Shown here: one piece after another, positions 1 to 5,342 of the stretch
How positions within the stretch are numbered: position 1 is the first letter of the stretch
How the letters are laid out: every line of letters begins with the position of its first letter
From: Deltaproteobacteria bacterium
GTDB lineage: Bacteria > Desulfobacterota > Binatia > UBA9968
NCBI GenBank assembly: GCA_016184235.1
Contig: JACPDC010000069.1
Coordinates: 1-12,895 of the forward strand
DNA: 12,895 nt
Reading direction: 5' to 3'
The notes under the pieces: generated by a model
The model's database searches: none
What the model saw: the letters and a program-made list of their open reading frames with translations, nothing else
What the model was told of the DNA's origin: nothing
Position numbers and translations under genes: made by a program

Positions 1-982
1 GGAGCAAATCGCGGGCCTTATAGGTGTCGCACACCTCGCCGCTCGTGACGTAGCGCGTCTTCCACTCCCGGTCCTCGACCACCGCCTGCATAAACTCGTC
101 GGTCACCCGAACCGAGTTGTTGGCGTTCTGAAAGAAAACGCTGCCGTAGGCCGGTCCGTCAAGGCTCGAATCGTATCCCGCCTCGATCAAGGCCCACGCC
201 TTTTTTTCTTCTTCGACCTTGCACTTGATGAATTCCACGATGTCCGGGTGATCGGTGTTGAGGACAACCATCTTCGCGGCCCGCCGGGTCTTCCCGCCGG
301 ACTTGATGACCCCGGCGGAGGCGTCCGCGGCCTTCATGAACGAAACCGGCCCGGAAGCAGTGCCGCCGCCGGCCAGTTGCTCCTTAGAGGAGCGGATTTT
401 CGAGAGGTTGACGCCGGAGCCTGACCCTCCCTTGAAGATGACACCTTCCTTGCGGTACCAATCCAGGATCGACTCCATCGTATCTTCTACGGCCAGGATG
501 AAGCAGGCCGAACACTGCGGCTTTTCCTCTATGCCGCAGTTGAACCAAACGGGGCTGTTAAAGCAGGCTTTTTGATGGAGGAGAACATGAGTCAACTCAT
601 CGGCGAAGACCCGGGCGTCCTCCTCGCCTGCAAAGTAACCGTCCGCCCTACCCCACCCGGCCACGGCGTCGACTACCCTGCTGATCAACTGGCGCACGCT
701 ATGTTCTCTCTGCGGGCCGCCCAAAGGACCGCGGAAATACTTGGAGACCACCACATTGGTGGCCATTTGAGACCACGTCTTGGGAATTTCCACGTTGGTC
801 TGCTCGAAGACCACCTTTCCTTTTTCGTTGACGATCGTCGCCGTTCGGTTTTCCCATTCAATCTCATCATAGGGGTTGCCCTGGGCGCAGGTGAAATAGC
901 GCTCCAATTTGAGCCCGCTTCCGACCCTCGACTCCGCCCGCGCGACCTTTTCCTCAACGATCCTCGATGCCGTGGTAGCCAT
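1..982 (-). CDS. nrdJ: Adenosylcobalamin-dependent ribonucleoside reductase (class II), N-terminal part
   Basis: Partial gene: 327 codons from the start, then cut by the left window edge. The product is a class II ribonucleotide reductase, which makes deoxyribonucleotides in the cytoplasm using a radical generated from adenosylcobalamin, with no need for oxygen. Visible family features are RYFRG-like KYFRGPLGGP (residues 81-90), ELTHVLLHQKACFNSPVWFN (129-148), PQCSACF (155-161) carrying one of the redox-active active-site cysteines, the substrate loop FKGGSGSGVNLSKIRS (183-198), GGKTRRAAKM (229-238) and FQNANNSVRV (284-293). The remaining catalytic cysteines and C-terminal tail lie outside the window. 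The start is the ATG at 982, with AGGAG (plus-strand 992-996) 9 nt upstream. The gene is divergent from dciA, and its promoter carries NrdR-box-like sites. The family call is firm. Whether the substrate is the di- or triphosphate cannot be read from this part, although relatives of this type use diphosphates. Confidence 0.95.
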   Translation of the reverse strand, partial: MATTASRIVEEKVARAESRVGSGLKLERYFTCAQGNPYDEIEWENRTATIVNEKGKVVFEQTNVEIPKTWSQMATNVVVSKYFRGPLGGPQREHSVRQLISRVVDAVAGWGRADGYFAGEEDARVFADELTHVLLHQKACFNSPVWFNCGIEEKPQCSACFILAVEDTMESILDWYRKEGVIFKGGSGSGVNLSKIRSSKEQLAGGGTASGPVSFMKAADASAGVIKSGGKTRRAAKMVVLNTDHPDIVEFIKCKVEEEKKAWALIEAGYDSSLDGPAYGSVFFQNANNSVRVTDEFMQAVVEDREWKTRYVTSGEVCDTYKARDLL

Positions 983-1076
983 GCCCCTCTTCTCCTTTCT
1001 CAAACTGTCCCCATGACGTATAATTCTAAAACGGTATTATATTATTACTGCTGATTAAGATACTGTGTTCTGGTCA

Positions 1077-1103
1077 CGGGCAGCTGTTTGAGCAGCCCGC
1101 CCG
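1077..1103 (-). other. Stem-loop in the nrdJ mRNA leader
   Basis: In the nrdJ transcript CGGGC pairs with GCCCG and, inside that, GCTG pairs with CAGC around a 6-nt loop, with a small internal loop between the two stems. It lies about 95 nt before the start codon. No U-run follows on the nrdJ strand, so it does not look like an intrinsic terminator. It carries no B12-box motif, so it is not a recognisable cobalamin riboswitch. It may only affect mRNA stability. Confidence 0.4.
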
Positions 1104-1138
1104 AGTGAAAAATTAAGCAGCAAATCTACAGAGATAAA

Positions 1139-1154
1139 CTCCATCATTTTGTGT
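1139..1154 (-). promoter_or_regulatory. NrdR-box-like operator, start-site copy
   Basis: The minus-strand sequence ACACAAAATGATGGAG has an intact ACACAA half and matches the 16-bp NrdR consensus at 10 positions, with a degenerate second half. It starts just downstream of the predicted transcription start and is separated from the upstream box by 15 bp. Alone it would not be convincing. The spacing and its place in an RNR promoter are what support it. Confidence 0.5.
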
Positions 1155-1161
1155 CGCTCGC

Positions 1162-1191
1162 ATTATGAACCACCACATCTTGTGTTGTCAA
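1162..1191 (-). promoter_or_regulatory. Sigma-70-type promoter for nrdJ
   Basis: Read on the minus strand, a perfect -35 TTGACA (1186-1191) is followed after 18 bp by CATAAT (1162-1167), a 5-of-6 match to the -10 consensus. Transcription would start near 1155, giving an nrdJ leader of about 170 nt. An A/T-rich palindrome directly upstream of the -35 could act as an UP element. The match is strong for a GC-rich genome, but the start site is predicted only. Confidence 0.75.
1170..1185 (-). promoter_or_regulatory. NrdR-box-like operator, promoter-spacer copy
   Basis: The minus-strand sequence ACACAAGATGTGGTGG matches the NrdR consensus ACACWATATATWGTGT at 12 of 16 positions, including an intact ACAC half. 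It fills most of the spacer between the -35 and -10 of the nrdJ promoter. A second copy lies exactly 31 bp away (centre to centre), which is the three-helical-turn arrangement known for tandem NrdR boxes. NrdR is the ATP/dATP-sensing repressor of ribonucleotide reductase genes. Binding here would block RNA polymerase when dNTPs are abundant. Confidence 0.6.
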
Positions 1192-1204
1192 GAAAAATTT
1201 TTCT
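1191..1204. repeat. 14-bp perfect A/T palindrome
   Basis: AGAAAAATTTTTCT is a perfect palindrome sharing its first base with the nrdJ -35 hexamer. An A-tract/T-tract here could be an UP element for nrdJ, a bent-DNA site, or a binding site for a dimeric regulator. The sequence alone does not decide between these. Confidence 0.5.
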
Positions 1205-1297
1205 TTTCCTGTGGATTTCTCCCCTGTTTTGAAAAGAGCCAGTAAAATCACCTGTTTTGCAGTATGGCTTCTTCGCCTTCTCAGACTAATCAACAGC

Positions 1298-1306
1298 TTA
1301 TCCACT
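1298..1306 (+). promoter_or_regulatory. DnaA-box-like sequence upstream of dciA
   Basis: TTATCCACT matches the DnaA box TTATCCACA at 8 of 9 positions. A weaker copy in the opposite orientation (TGTGGATTT, 1210-1218, 7 of 9) lies about 90 bp away. DnaA regulates nrd operons in some bacteria, and the downstream gene encodes a DciA-type helicase-loader protein, so the context is suggestive. One near-match in 400 bp can also arise by chance. Confidence 0.3.
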
Positions 1307-1310
1307 GATT

Positions 1311-1329
1311 TGATAACGGGATTTTATCA
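1311..1329. repeat. Inverted repeat TGATAA-N7-TTATCA
   Basis: Two perfect 6-bp arms with a 7-bp centre lie about 55 bp upstream of the dciA start codon and just after the DnaA-box-like site. The geometry suits an operator for a small dimeric repressor. No regulator can be named, and chance occurrence is possible. Confidence 0.3.
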
Positions 1330-1382
1330 GAATTTTTCGTTATTGTCATCTCGCCCCTCCCTGTGGTAGCGTTGTCTGTGAT

Positions 1383-1853
1383 ATGCGGAAGGACACATCC
1401 CAAATAGAGAAGCTCGGAGACATTCTGGGCAAATCCCTCAAGCGACTGGAGCTGTCTCCGAAACTCGGGGAATACGAGGTATGGCCCATCTGGAACTCTA
1501 CGGTTGGCGCTACTATCGCGCGCAATGCCCAGCCGGAAAAGATCCGCAACGGCACCCTGTTTGTTAAGGTTGCCAGCTCCACCTGGATGCAAGAGCTGCA
1601 GTACATGAAGGACGTGATTTCGGAAAAGCTCAATGCCAGCCTCGGGAGAGCGGTGGTCAAGAATATCTTTTTCTACGTGGGAAAATTGGACGACAAAACG
1701 CCTGGACCGAGAAGCCAGGAAACCTCCGCCTCCGACTCCGCGGCGACAGAGTCGCGGCTTGACGAAGAAGAGCTCCATTCGGTGAAAAATCCCGAGATCC
1801 GGCGGGCCCTGAAAAGACTCTACGCGGTGCGCTCCCGCAAGGGAAGAAAATAG
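1383..1853 (+). CDS. dciA: DUF721/DciA-family protein (predicted replicative helicase loader)
   Basis: A 156-residue cytoplasmic protein. Residues about 8-103 form a DUF721 domain: LGDILGKSLKRL (11-22), VWPIWNSTVGATIARNAQP (33-51), IRNGTLFVKVASSTWMQEL (54-72), LNASLGRAVVKNIFFYVG (83-100). In bacteria that lack DnaC or DnaI, DciA proteins with this domain interact with the DnaB helicase and are needed to load it. That role is inferred from the family. Residues 104-135 are a Ser/Glu-rich, probably disordered linker. Residues 136-156 are strongly basic, beginning NPEIRRALKRLYAVR, and may touch DNA or helicase. The ATG at 1383 has no clear Shine-Dalgarno sequence, but upstream in-frame codons offer no better start before a stop at 1314. 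It is divergent from nrdJ and convergent with the next gene, with 8 nt between stop codons. Confidence 0.8.
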   Translation: MRKDTSQIEKLGDILGKSLKRLELSPKLGEYEVWPIWNSTVGATIARNAQPEKIRNGTLFVKVASSTWMQELQYMKDVISEKLNASLGRAVVKNIFFYVGKLDDKTPGPRSQETSASDSAATESRLDEEELHSVKNPEIRRALKRLYAVRSRKGRK

Positions 1854-1861
1854 CCCACGCC

Positions 1862-2623
1862 CTACTCTCCAAGCACGGCCTTCATTTCCCGCGTATACTT
1901 CCTGTCGCGCGTGTACACCACCAGGGGGGGGAGGATCCTAAGCTCCGTCCCGGCTCCTTTGATCCCTTCTGCCAGCGCGAGCGTCGCCGCCGACCCCTCG
2001 TAGGAGTGAACCAGCCTCAGGCGTTTTGGCTCTATTTCTTCCTGTCTCATGGTCTGCAGCAGATCCACCATTCGGGCCGCCGGGTAGACCAAGGCCATAT
2101 GTCCGCCGCGGCGCAGCAAATAGGATCCTGCGCGGATAAAGTCCGCCAGCCTCGCCTTGATTTCGTGGCGGGCAATGCGCTTTTCCGCATCCGGGTTCAC
2201 CCGTCCGCTGGCCGGTCTCCTGTAGGGCGGATTGCAGACCACGGCGGCAACGCTTTCAGGGGGAAGCACCTCCTCCACCGAGCAGACGTCTCCCCGCAGG
2301 ATCTTCACCCGCTCTTCCAGGCGATTCAGATTCACATTCCTGAGCGCGCGCCGCGCCATTTCCTCCTGCAGCTCCACTCCGACAATTTCTACGGCGGGGT
2401 GAAGACGGGCGAGAATCAGCGGGATCACGCCGTTCCCCGTGCCCAGATCGACGACCCTGTCGCTGCCGCGGAGAGTCGCAAAATGGGCGAGCAGCACGGC
2501 GTCGAGCGAGAACCGATAGCCCCTCTTGGCCTGGATGATCCGGAGTTTGCCGTGGAAAAGGGTATCCACGGTTTCCCCGGGAGGGGTTCCCGGGCCTTTC
2601 GTCTTTCCCTTGCAAAATGTCAT
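1862..2623 (-). CDS. tRNA1(Val) (adenine(37)-N6)-methyltransferase-like protein
   Basis: A 253-residue SAM-dependent methyltransferase of the TrmN6/YfiC group (COG4123). Members N6-methylate adenine, in Escherichia coli A37 of tRNA1(Val). Diagnostic features are GYRFSLDAVLLAHF (35-48), the SAM-binding motif VVDLGTGNGVIPL (57-69), the acidic residue ending strand 2 in VGVEL (81-85), the catalytic NPPYRR (131-136) typical of amino-N6 methyltransferases, and ARHE (151-154). The ATG at 2623 lacks a Shine-Dalgarno sequence. A GTG at 2569 (residue 19), preceded by GGGGA, sits exactly where homologues begin and may be the true start, giving 235 residues. The upstream end abuts the divergent mla operon: the ATG at 2623 and a plus-strand ATG at 2622 share one CATG. 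The exact RNA target is not proven by sequence. Confidence 0.85.
   Translation of the reverse strand: MTFCKGKTKGPGTPPGETVDTLFHGKLRIIQAKRGYRFSLDAVLLAHFATLRGSDRVVDLGTGNGVIPLILARLHPAVEIVGVELQEEMARRALRNVNLNRLEERVKILRGDVCSVEEVLPPESVAAVVCNPPYRRPASGRVNPDAEKRIARHEIKARLADFIRAGSYLLRRGGHMALVYPAARMVDLLQTMRQEEIEPKRLRLVHSYEGSAATLALAEGIKGAGTELRILPPLVVYTRDRKYTREMKAVLGE
2576..2594. repeat. GC-rich hairpin at the trmN6 start
   Basis: CCCGGGA and TCCCGGG form a 7-bp perfect stem around a 5-nt loop. It falls between the two candidate start codons of the methyltransferase gene (2623 and 2569). If the GTG at 2569 is used, the hairpin lies directly ahead of it in the 5' leader and could mask translation. If not, it is simply within the coding sequence. 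Confidence 0.45.
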
Positions 2624-2638
2624 GGTTTTTTATATTAG
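2610..2638 (+). promoter_or_regulatory. Possible promoter of the mla operon
   Basis: TTGCAA (2610-2615), then 17 bp, then TATTAG (2633-2638), with an overlapping TATATT at 2631-2636. Transcription would begin near 2645, upstream of the ATG at 2676 but downstream of the earlier in-frame ATG codons. This favours the shorter MlaE start. The hexamers are only moderate matches. Confidence 0.35.
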
Positions 2639-2675
2639 CGGTGGAGCCGCTCGGAGTTTTCTGACAAGACTGCCC

Positions 2676-3446
2676 ATGCTTTCGCTCCTGACCCACACCG
2701 GTAGATTCACCCTCCGCCAGCTCTCAGAAATGGGCAGGATGTTTCTGTTTCTGCTCTCGGCCATCTTCCTGGCGTTTCGTCCGCCGGCCAAGATCCGGCT
2801 CATTATCCACCATATCAAGACCATCGGCGTGGACTCGCTGTCGGTCGTGCTTCTCTCCGGTTTTTTTACCGGAATGGTCATGGGCTTCCAGGGTTATTAT
2901 AGCCTGAGAAAGTTCAACGCCGAAAGCTGGCTCGGCTCGGCGGCGGCGCTGGGTCTGTTGCGCGAGCTCGGCCCCGTGCTGTCCGCCTTCATGGTGACGG
3001 GGCGAACCGGCTCTGCGATGGCCGCGGAGCTCGGCACCATGCGGGCCACCGAGCAGATCGACGCCCTCTACTCGATGGCGATCAACCCGATCAAATACCT
3101 CGTCTCTCCGCGGATCATCGCCAGTCTGATCGCGATGCCGCTGCTCACGGCCATCTTCGACGTAGTAGGGATCTACGGCGCCTACCTGGTGGGCGTCGGG
3201 CTGCTCGGGGTGAGCTCCGGCAGTTATTTCTCGGGAATGGAGAGCAGCGTCGTTTTCAACGATGTCTATAGCGGTTTTATGAAGTCCTTGAGCTTCGGCC
3301 TGATCATCACCTGGGTCTGTTGTTACAAGGGTTTCCATGCCCCGCCCATGGCCACGGGGGTGAGCCAGGCGACCACCGAGTCGGTGGTCCTTTCCTTCGT
3401 GCTGATTCTCGTTTGGGATTATTTCCTGACTTCCGTGATGCTGTGA
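2676..3446 (+). CDS. mlaE: MlaE-type ABC transporter permease (outer-membrane lipid asymmetry)
   Basis: A 256-residue inner-membrane permease of the MlaE/YrbE family, part of the MlaFED complex that moves phospholipids between inner and outer membranes. Hydrophobic segments lie at about 22-35, 55-73, 88-107, 150-177, 202-218 and 236-255. The family signature LRELGPVLSAFMVTGRTGSA followed by AELGTMRATEQID occupies 95-129. The reading frame stays open upstream to 2526, but homologues are about 260 residues long and the N-terminal pattern begins at the ATG at 2676. Starts at 2622 or 2526 would add residues overlapping the divergent methyltransferase gene. No strong ribosome-binding site precedes 2676, so the start is uncertain. 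It is the first gene of mlaE-F-D-C, with 30 nt before mlaF. Confidence 0.9.
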   Translation: MLSLLTHTGRFTLRQLSEMGRMFLFLLSAIFLAFRPPAKIRLIIHHIKTIGVDSLSVVLLSGFFTGMVMGFQGYYSLRKFNAESWLGSAAALGLLRELGPVLSAFMVTGRTGSAMAAELGTMRATEQIDALYSMAINPIKYLVSPRIIASLIAMPLLTAIFDVVGIYGAYLVGVGLLGVSSGSYFSGMESSVVFNDVYSGFMKSLSFGLIITWVCCYKGFHAPPMATGVSQATTESVVLSFVLILVWDYFLTSVML

Positions 3447-3476
3447 CGAAAACCTTGAAAAACCCATGGTGGTAAA

Positions 3477-4223
3477 ATGATACGGGTCGTCGACGTCCAC
3501 AAGAGCTTTGGCGGTCAGCAGGTGCTCAAGGGAGTGAACTTGAATTTCACCACCGGCAAGATCACCACCATCGTGGGAACCAGCGGTTGCGGCAAGACCG
3601 TGCTGCTCAAGCACCTGAACGCCCTTCTCCTCCCGGATCGAGGCGAGATCTTCGTGGACGATATCGACATCACCAAGCTCAGGCAAAAGGAATTGTACGC
3701 GATGCGAGGCCGATTCGGCGTCCTGTTCCAGGGCGCCGCGCTGCTCGATTCCATGACGATCTTCGACAACGTCGCCTTCCCGTTGAGGGAGAAGACGCGG
3801 ATGAGCGAGCCCGAGATGCGCAAAAAAGTGGAGGATCGGCTGGACCAGGTGGGGCTGGAAGGCATGGGATACAAATACCCGGCGGAGCTGAGCGGTGGGA
3901 TGAAAAAACGCGCCGGCCTGGCCCGCGCCCTGGTCATGGATCCCGAGATCGTCCTGTTCGACGAGCCGACCACCGGCCTCGATCCGGTCCTGGCGACCGG
4001 GATCCACCAGCTCATCGCGCGCACCCAGCAGGCCTTCGGCTTCACCGGCGTGGTCGTGAGCCACACGATTCCGCAAGTCTTTGAAATCTCCGATTATGTC
4101 GCTATACTGGCGGACGGGGTGATCGAGGAGGCCAAGCCCACGAAAGAATTCCAGGCGTCGCAAAACCCGGTCGTACAACAATTTATCAAAGGAGAAATCG
4201 AAGGCCCCATCCGGGTCCTCTAG
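3477..4223 (+). CDS. mlaF: MlaF-type ABC transporter ATP-binding protein
   Basis: A 248-residue cytoplasmic ATPase that powers the MlaE permease. All nucleotide-binding motifs are intact: Walker A GTSGCGKT (34-41), Q-loop LFQGA (83-87), signature LSGGMKKRAGLARAL (138-152), Walker B VLFDEPTTGLDP (159-170) and the H-loop histidine in VVSHT (193-197). The LSGGM(K/R)KR form of the signature is characteristic of MlaF rather than amino-acid importers. The ATG at 3477 has only a weak GGTGG upstream. The stop is 9 nt before mlaD, and that gap holds the mlaD ribosome-binding site. The protein is full length with no missing residue. Confidence 0.95.
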   Translation: MIRVVDVHKSFGGQQVLKGVNLNFTTGKITTIVGTSGCGKTVLLKHLNALLLPDRGEIFVDDIDITKLRQKELYAMRGRFGVLFQGAALLDSMTIFDNVAFPLREKTRMSEPEMRKKVEDRLDQVGLEGMGYKYPAELSGGMKKRAGLARALVMDPEIVLFDEPTTGLDPVLATGIHQLIARTQQAFGFTGVVVSHTIPQVFEISDYVAILADGVIEEAKPTKEFQASQNPVVQQFIKGEIEGPIRVL

Positions 4224-4227
4224 GAGG
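4222..4227 (+). promoter_or_regulatory. Ribosome-binding site fixing the TTG start of mlaD
   Basis: AGGAGG, overlapping the mlaF stop codon, sits 5 nt before the TTG at 4233. It is the strongest Shine-Dalgarno sequence in the operon and justifies the non-ATG start. Confidence 0.8.
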
Positions 4228-4232
4228 ATTCC

Positions 4233-4697
4233 TTGCCCAACCAAGGACGAACAGAATTAGTAGTAGGCGTCTTTGTCCTCGTCGGGATTATCTGCCTCGG
4301 CTATCTCGCGATCCGCCTGGGCAAACTCGAAGTGCTGGGCAACAGCGGTTACGTCGTGTACGCCGATTTTGCCTCGGTGGCGGGCCTTAAGGTAGGAGAC
4401 CCCGTCGAGATCGCCGGAGTCAAGGTGGGAAAAGTGGAGGCCATTGGTCTCAACGACGACCGGGCGCGCCTCGCCATACGAATCGAGCCCCAGGTGAAGC
4501 TTCAGGACGATGCGATCGCGTCGGTCAGGGCCCGCGGGCTGATCGGCGACAAGTTCGTGACGGTCACGCCGGGCGCCTCGGACAAATTGCTCGCGGCCGG
4601 CGACAAGATCCGCGAGACCGAATCGCCGCCGGACATCGCCGACGTCATCGGAAAATACGTAGGAGGAGATCTGACATCGAAAAGCGAGAAGAAATGA
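4233..4697 (+). CDS. mlaD: MlaD-type MCE-domain lipid transport protein
   Basis: A 154-residue protein anchored in the inner membrane with its body in the periplasm. MlaD hexamers form the lipid-conducting ring on MlaE. One N-terminal transmembrane helix lies at 9-28. The MCE domain follows at about 38-116, with YADFASVAGLKVGDPVEIAG (43-62) and RGLIGDKFVTVTPG (101-114) as family hallmarks. The start is TTG with an ideal AGGAGG; no in-frame ATG could include the transmembrane segment. It ends in a short charged tail without the long C-terminal helices of Mce proteins, so it is the MlaD form. The stop codon overlaps the mlaC start (ATGA), implying translational coupling. Confidence 0.93.
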   Translation: MPNQGRTELVVGVFVLVGIICLGYLAIRLGKLEVLGNSGYVVYADFASVAGLKVGDPVEIAGVKVGKVEAIGLNDDRARLAIRIEPQVKLQDDAIASVRARGLIGDKFVTVTPGASDKLLAAGDKIRETESPPDIADVIGKYVGGDLTSKSEKK

Positions 4698-5317
4698 AGC
4701 AGAAACCTAACTCAACGGTCGCCCCACTACTCCTTTTGTTTTTTGCCCTCGTGGCCCCTTCCCCGTCGAGCGCCGGCGCGCCGACGGAACAGATACGGGC
4801 CAGCGTGGACAAGATCGTGGCGATTCTCAACAACCCGCAGCTCAAGTCCGCGGCCAAAACCAAAGAGCGGCGGGACCAGCTCAGGCAGGCCATCTCGTCG
4901 CGGTTCGATTTCACGGAAATGGCGCGGCGCTCCCTGGGAAGCCAGTGGCGGCGGCTCGGCCCCAAGGAGCAGGAAGAATTCGTGCGTCTTTTTACGGACC
5001 TGCTGGAGCGCGCCTACGTCGACAGGATCGAAGGCTACAGCGACGAAAAATTCGCCTATGTCCGCGAGATCCTGGACAGGAATTACGCGGAGGTCAATAG
5101 CCGCATCGTTACGCATAATGGGGAGGAGTTCTCGTTGAATTATAAAGTCCTGCTCAAAAACGGAGAATGGAAGGTCTACGATGTCGTGGTCGAAAACATC
5201 AGCCTCGTGAACAACTATCGCTCGCAGTTTACCCGCATTATCGCAAACTCCTCTTATGAGGAGCTCGTCCGCAGGATGAAGGACAAACAGATCGAGGTGG
5301 CGAGGGAGAGAAAATAG
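4694..5317 (+). CDS. mlaC: MlaC-type periplasmic phospholipid-binding protein
   Basis: A 207-residue exported protein (MlaC/Tgt2 family) that shuttles phospholipids through the periplasm between the MlaFED complex and the outer membrane. A signal peptide is clear: positive start MKQKP, hydrophobic core APLLLLFFALVA (10-21), cleavage probably in SSAGA (25-29). The mature part shows RFDFTEMARRSLG (70-82), the WRRLGPKEQEEFVRLFTDLL region (85-104) and FSLNYKVLLKNGEWKVYDV (146-164), matching the family. Its ATG overlaps the mlaD stop. No mlaB (STAS) gene follows in the window, and no mlaA is present. Those partners may be elsewhere or absent. Confidence 0.92.
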   Translation: MKQKPNSTVAPLLLLFFALVAPSPSSAGAPTEQIRASVDKIVAILNNPQLKSAAKTKERRDQLRQAISSRFDFTEMARRSLGSQWRRLGPKEQEEFVRLFTDLLERAYVDRIEGYSDEKFAYVREILDRNYAEVNSRIVTHNGEEFSLNYKVLLKNGEWKVYDVVVENISLVNNYRSQFTRIIANSSYEELVRRMKDKQIEVARERK

Positions 5318-5336
5318 GGCTTCGCGCTTCTTTTCT
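5309..5336 (+). terminator. Possible weak terminator after mlaC
   Basis: AGAAAA and TTTTCT form the base of an imperfect stem that also pairs some inner bases around a TTCG-containing loop, and it straddles the mlaC stop codon. The lower stem is A/T only and the T-tract is interrupted by one C, so at best it is a weak terminator. The following gene could still be read through. Confidence 0.22.
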
Positions 5337-5342
5337 AATCCC

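Larger units (their letters stand above)
983..1382. other. Divergent intergenic region between nrdJ and dciA
   Basis: This 400-bp stretch is AT-rich relative to its neighbours and shows no credible gene. From left to right it holds the nrdJ ribosome-binding site (992-996) and a minus-strand TATAAT (1036-1041) without a good -35, which may be a secondary promoter. Next come a hairpin (1077-1103) in the nrdJ leader, the two NrdR-like boxes (1139-1154, 1170-1185) and the main nrdJ promoter (1162-1191). On the dciA side are an A/T palindrome (1191-1204), DnaA-box-like sequences (1210-1218, 1298-1306) and an inverted repeat (1311-1329). I found no convincing sigma-70 promoter for dciA on the plus strand. 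Confidence 0.7.

Noticed and set aside
572..1054. 160-codon plus-strand frame over nrdJ
   Set aside because: Covers the conserved NrdJ N-terminus on the other strand and ends in low-complexity translation of the AT-rich spacer.
983..1160. Cobalamin riboswitch in the nrdJ leader
   Set aside because: Considered because the enzyme needs B12, but no B12-box or the expected conserved helices are seen; only one simple hairpin is present.
1854..1861. Bidirectional terminator between dciA and trmN6
   Set aside because: Only 8 nt separate the two stop codons and no GC stem with flanking T-runs is visible there.
2724..4244. 506-codon open frame on the minus strand opposite mlaE-mlaF
   Set aside because: Shadow of GC-rich codon use in mlaE and mlaF: its translation is His/Asp/Arg/Gly-rich without domains, while the plus strand encodes complete conserved proteins.
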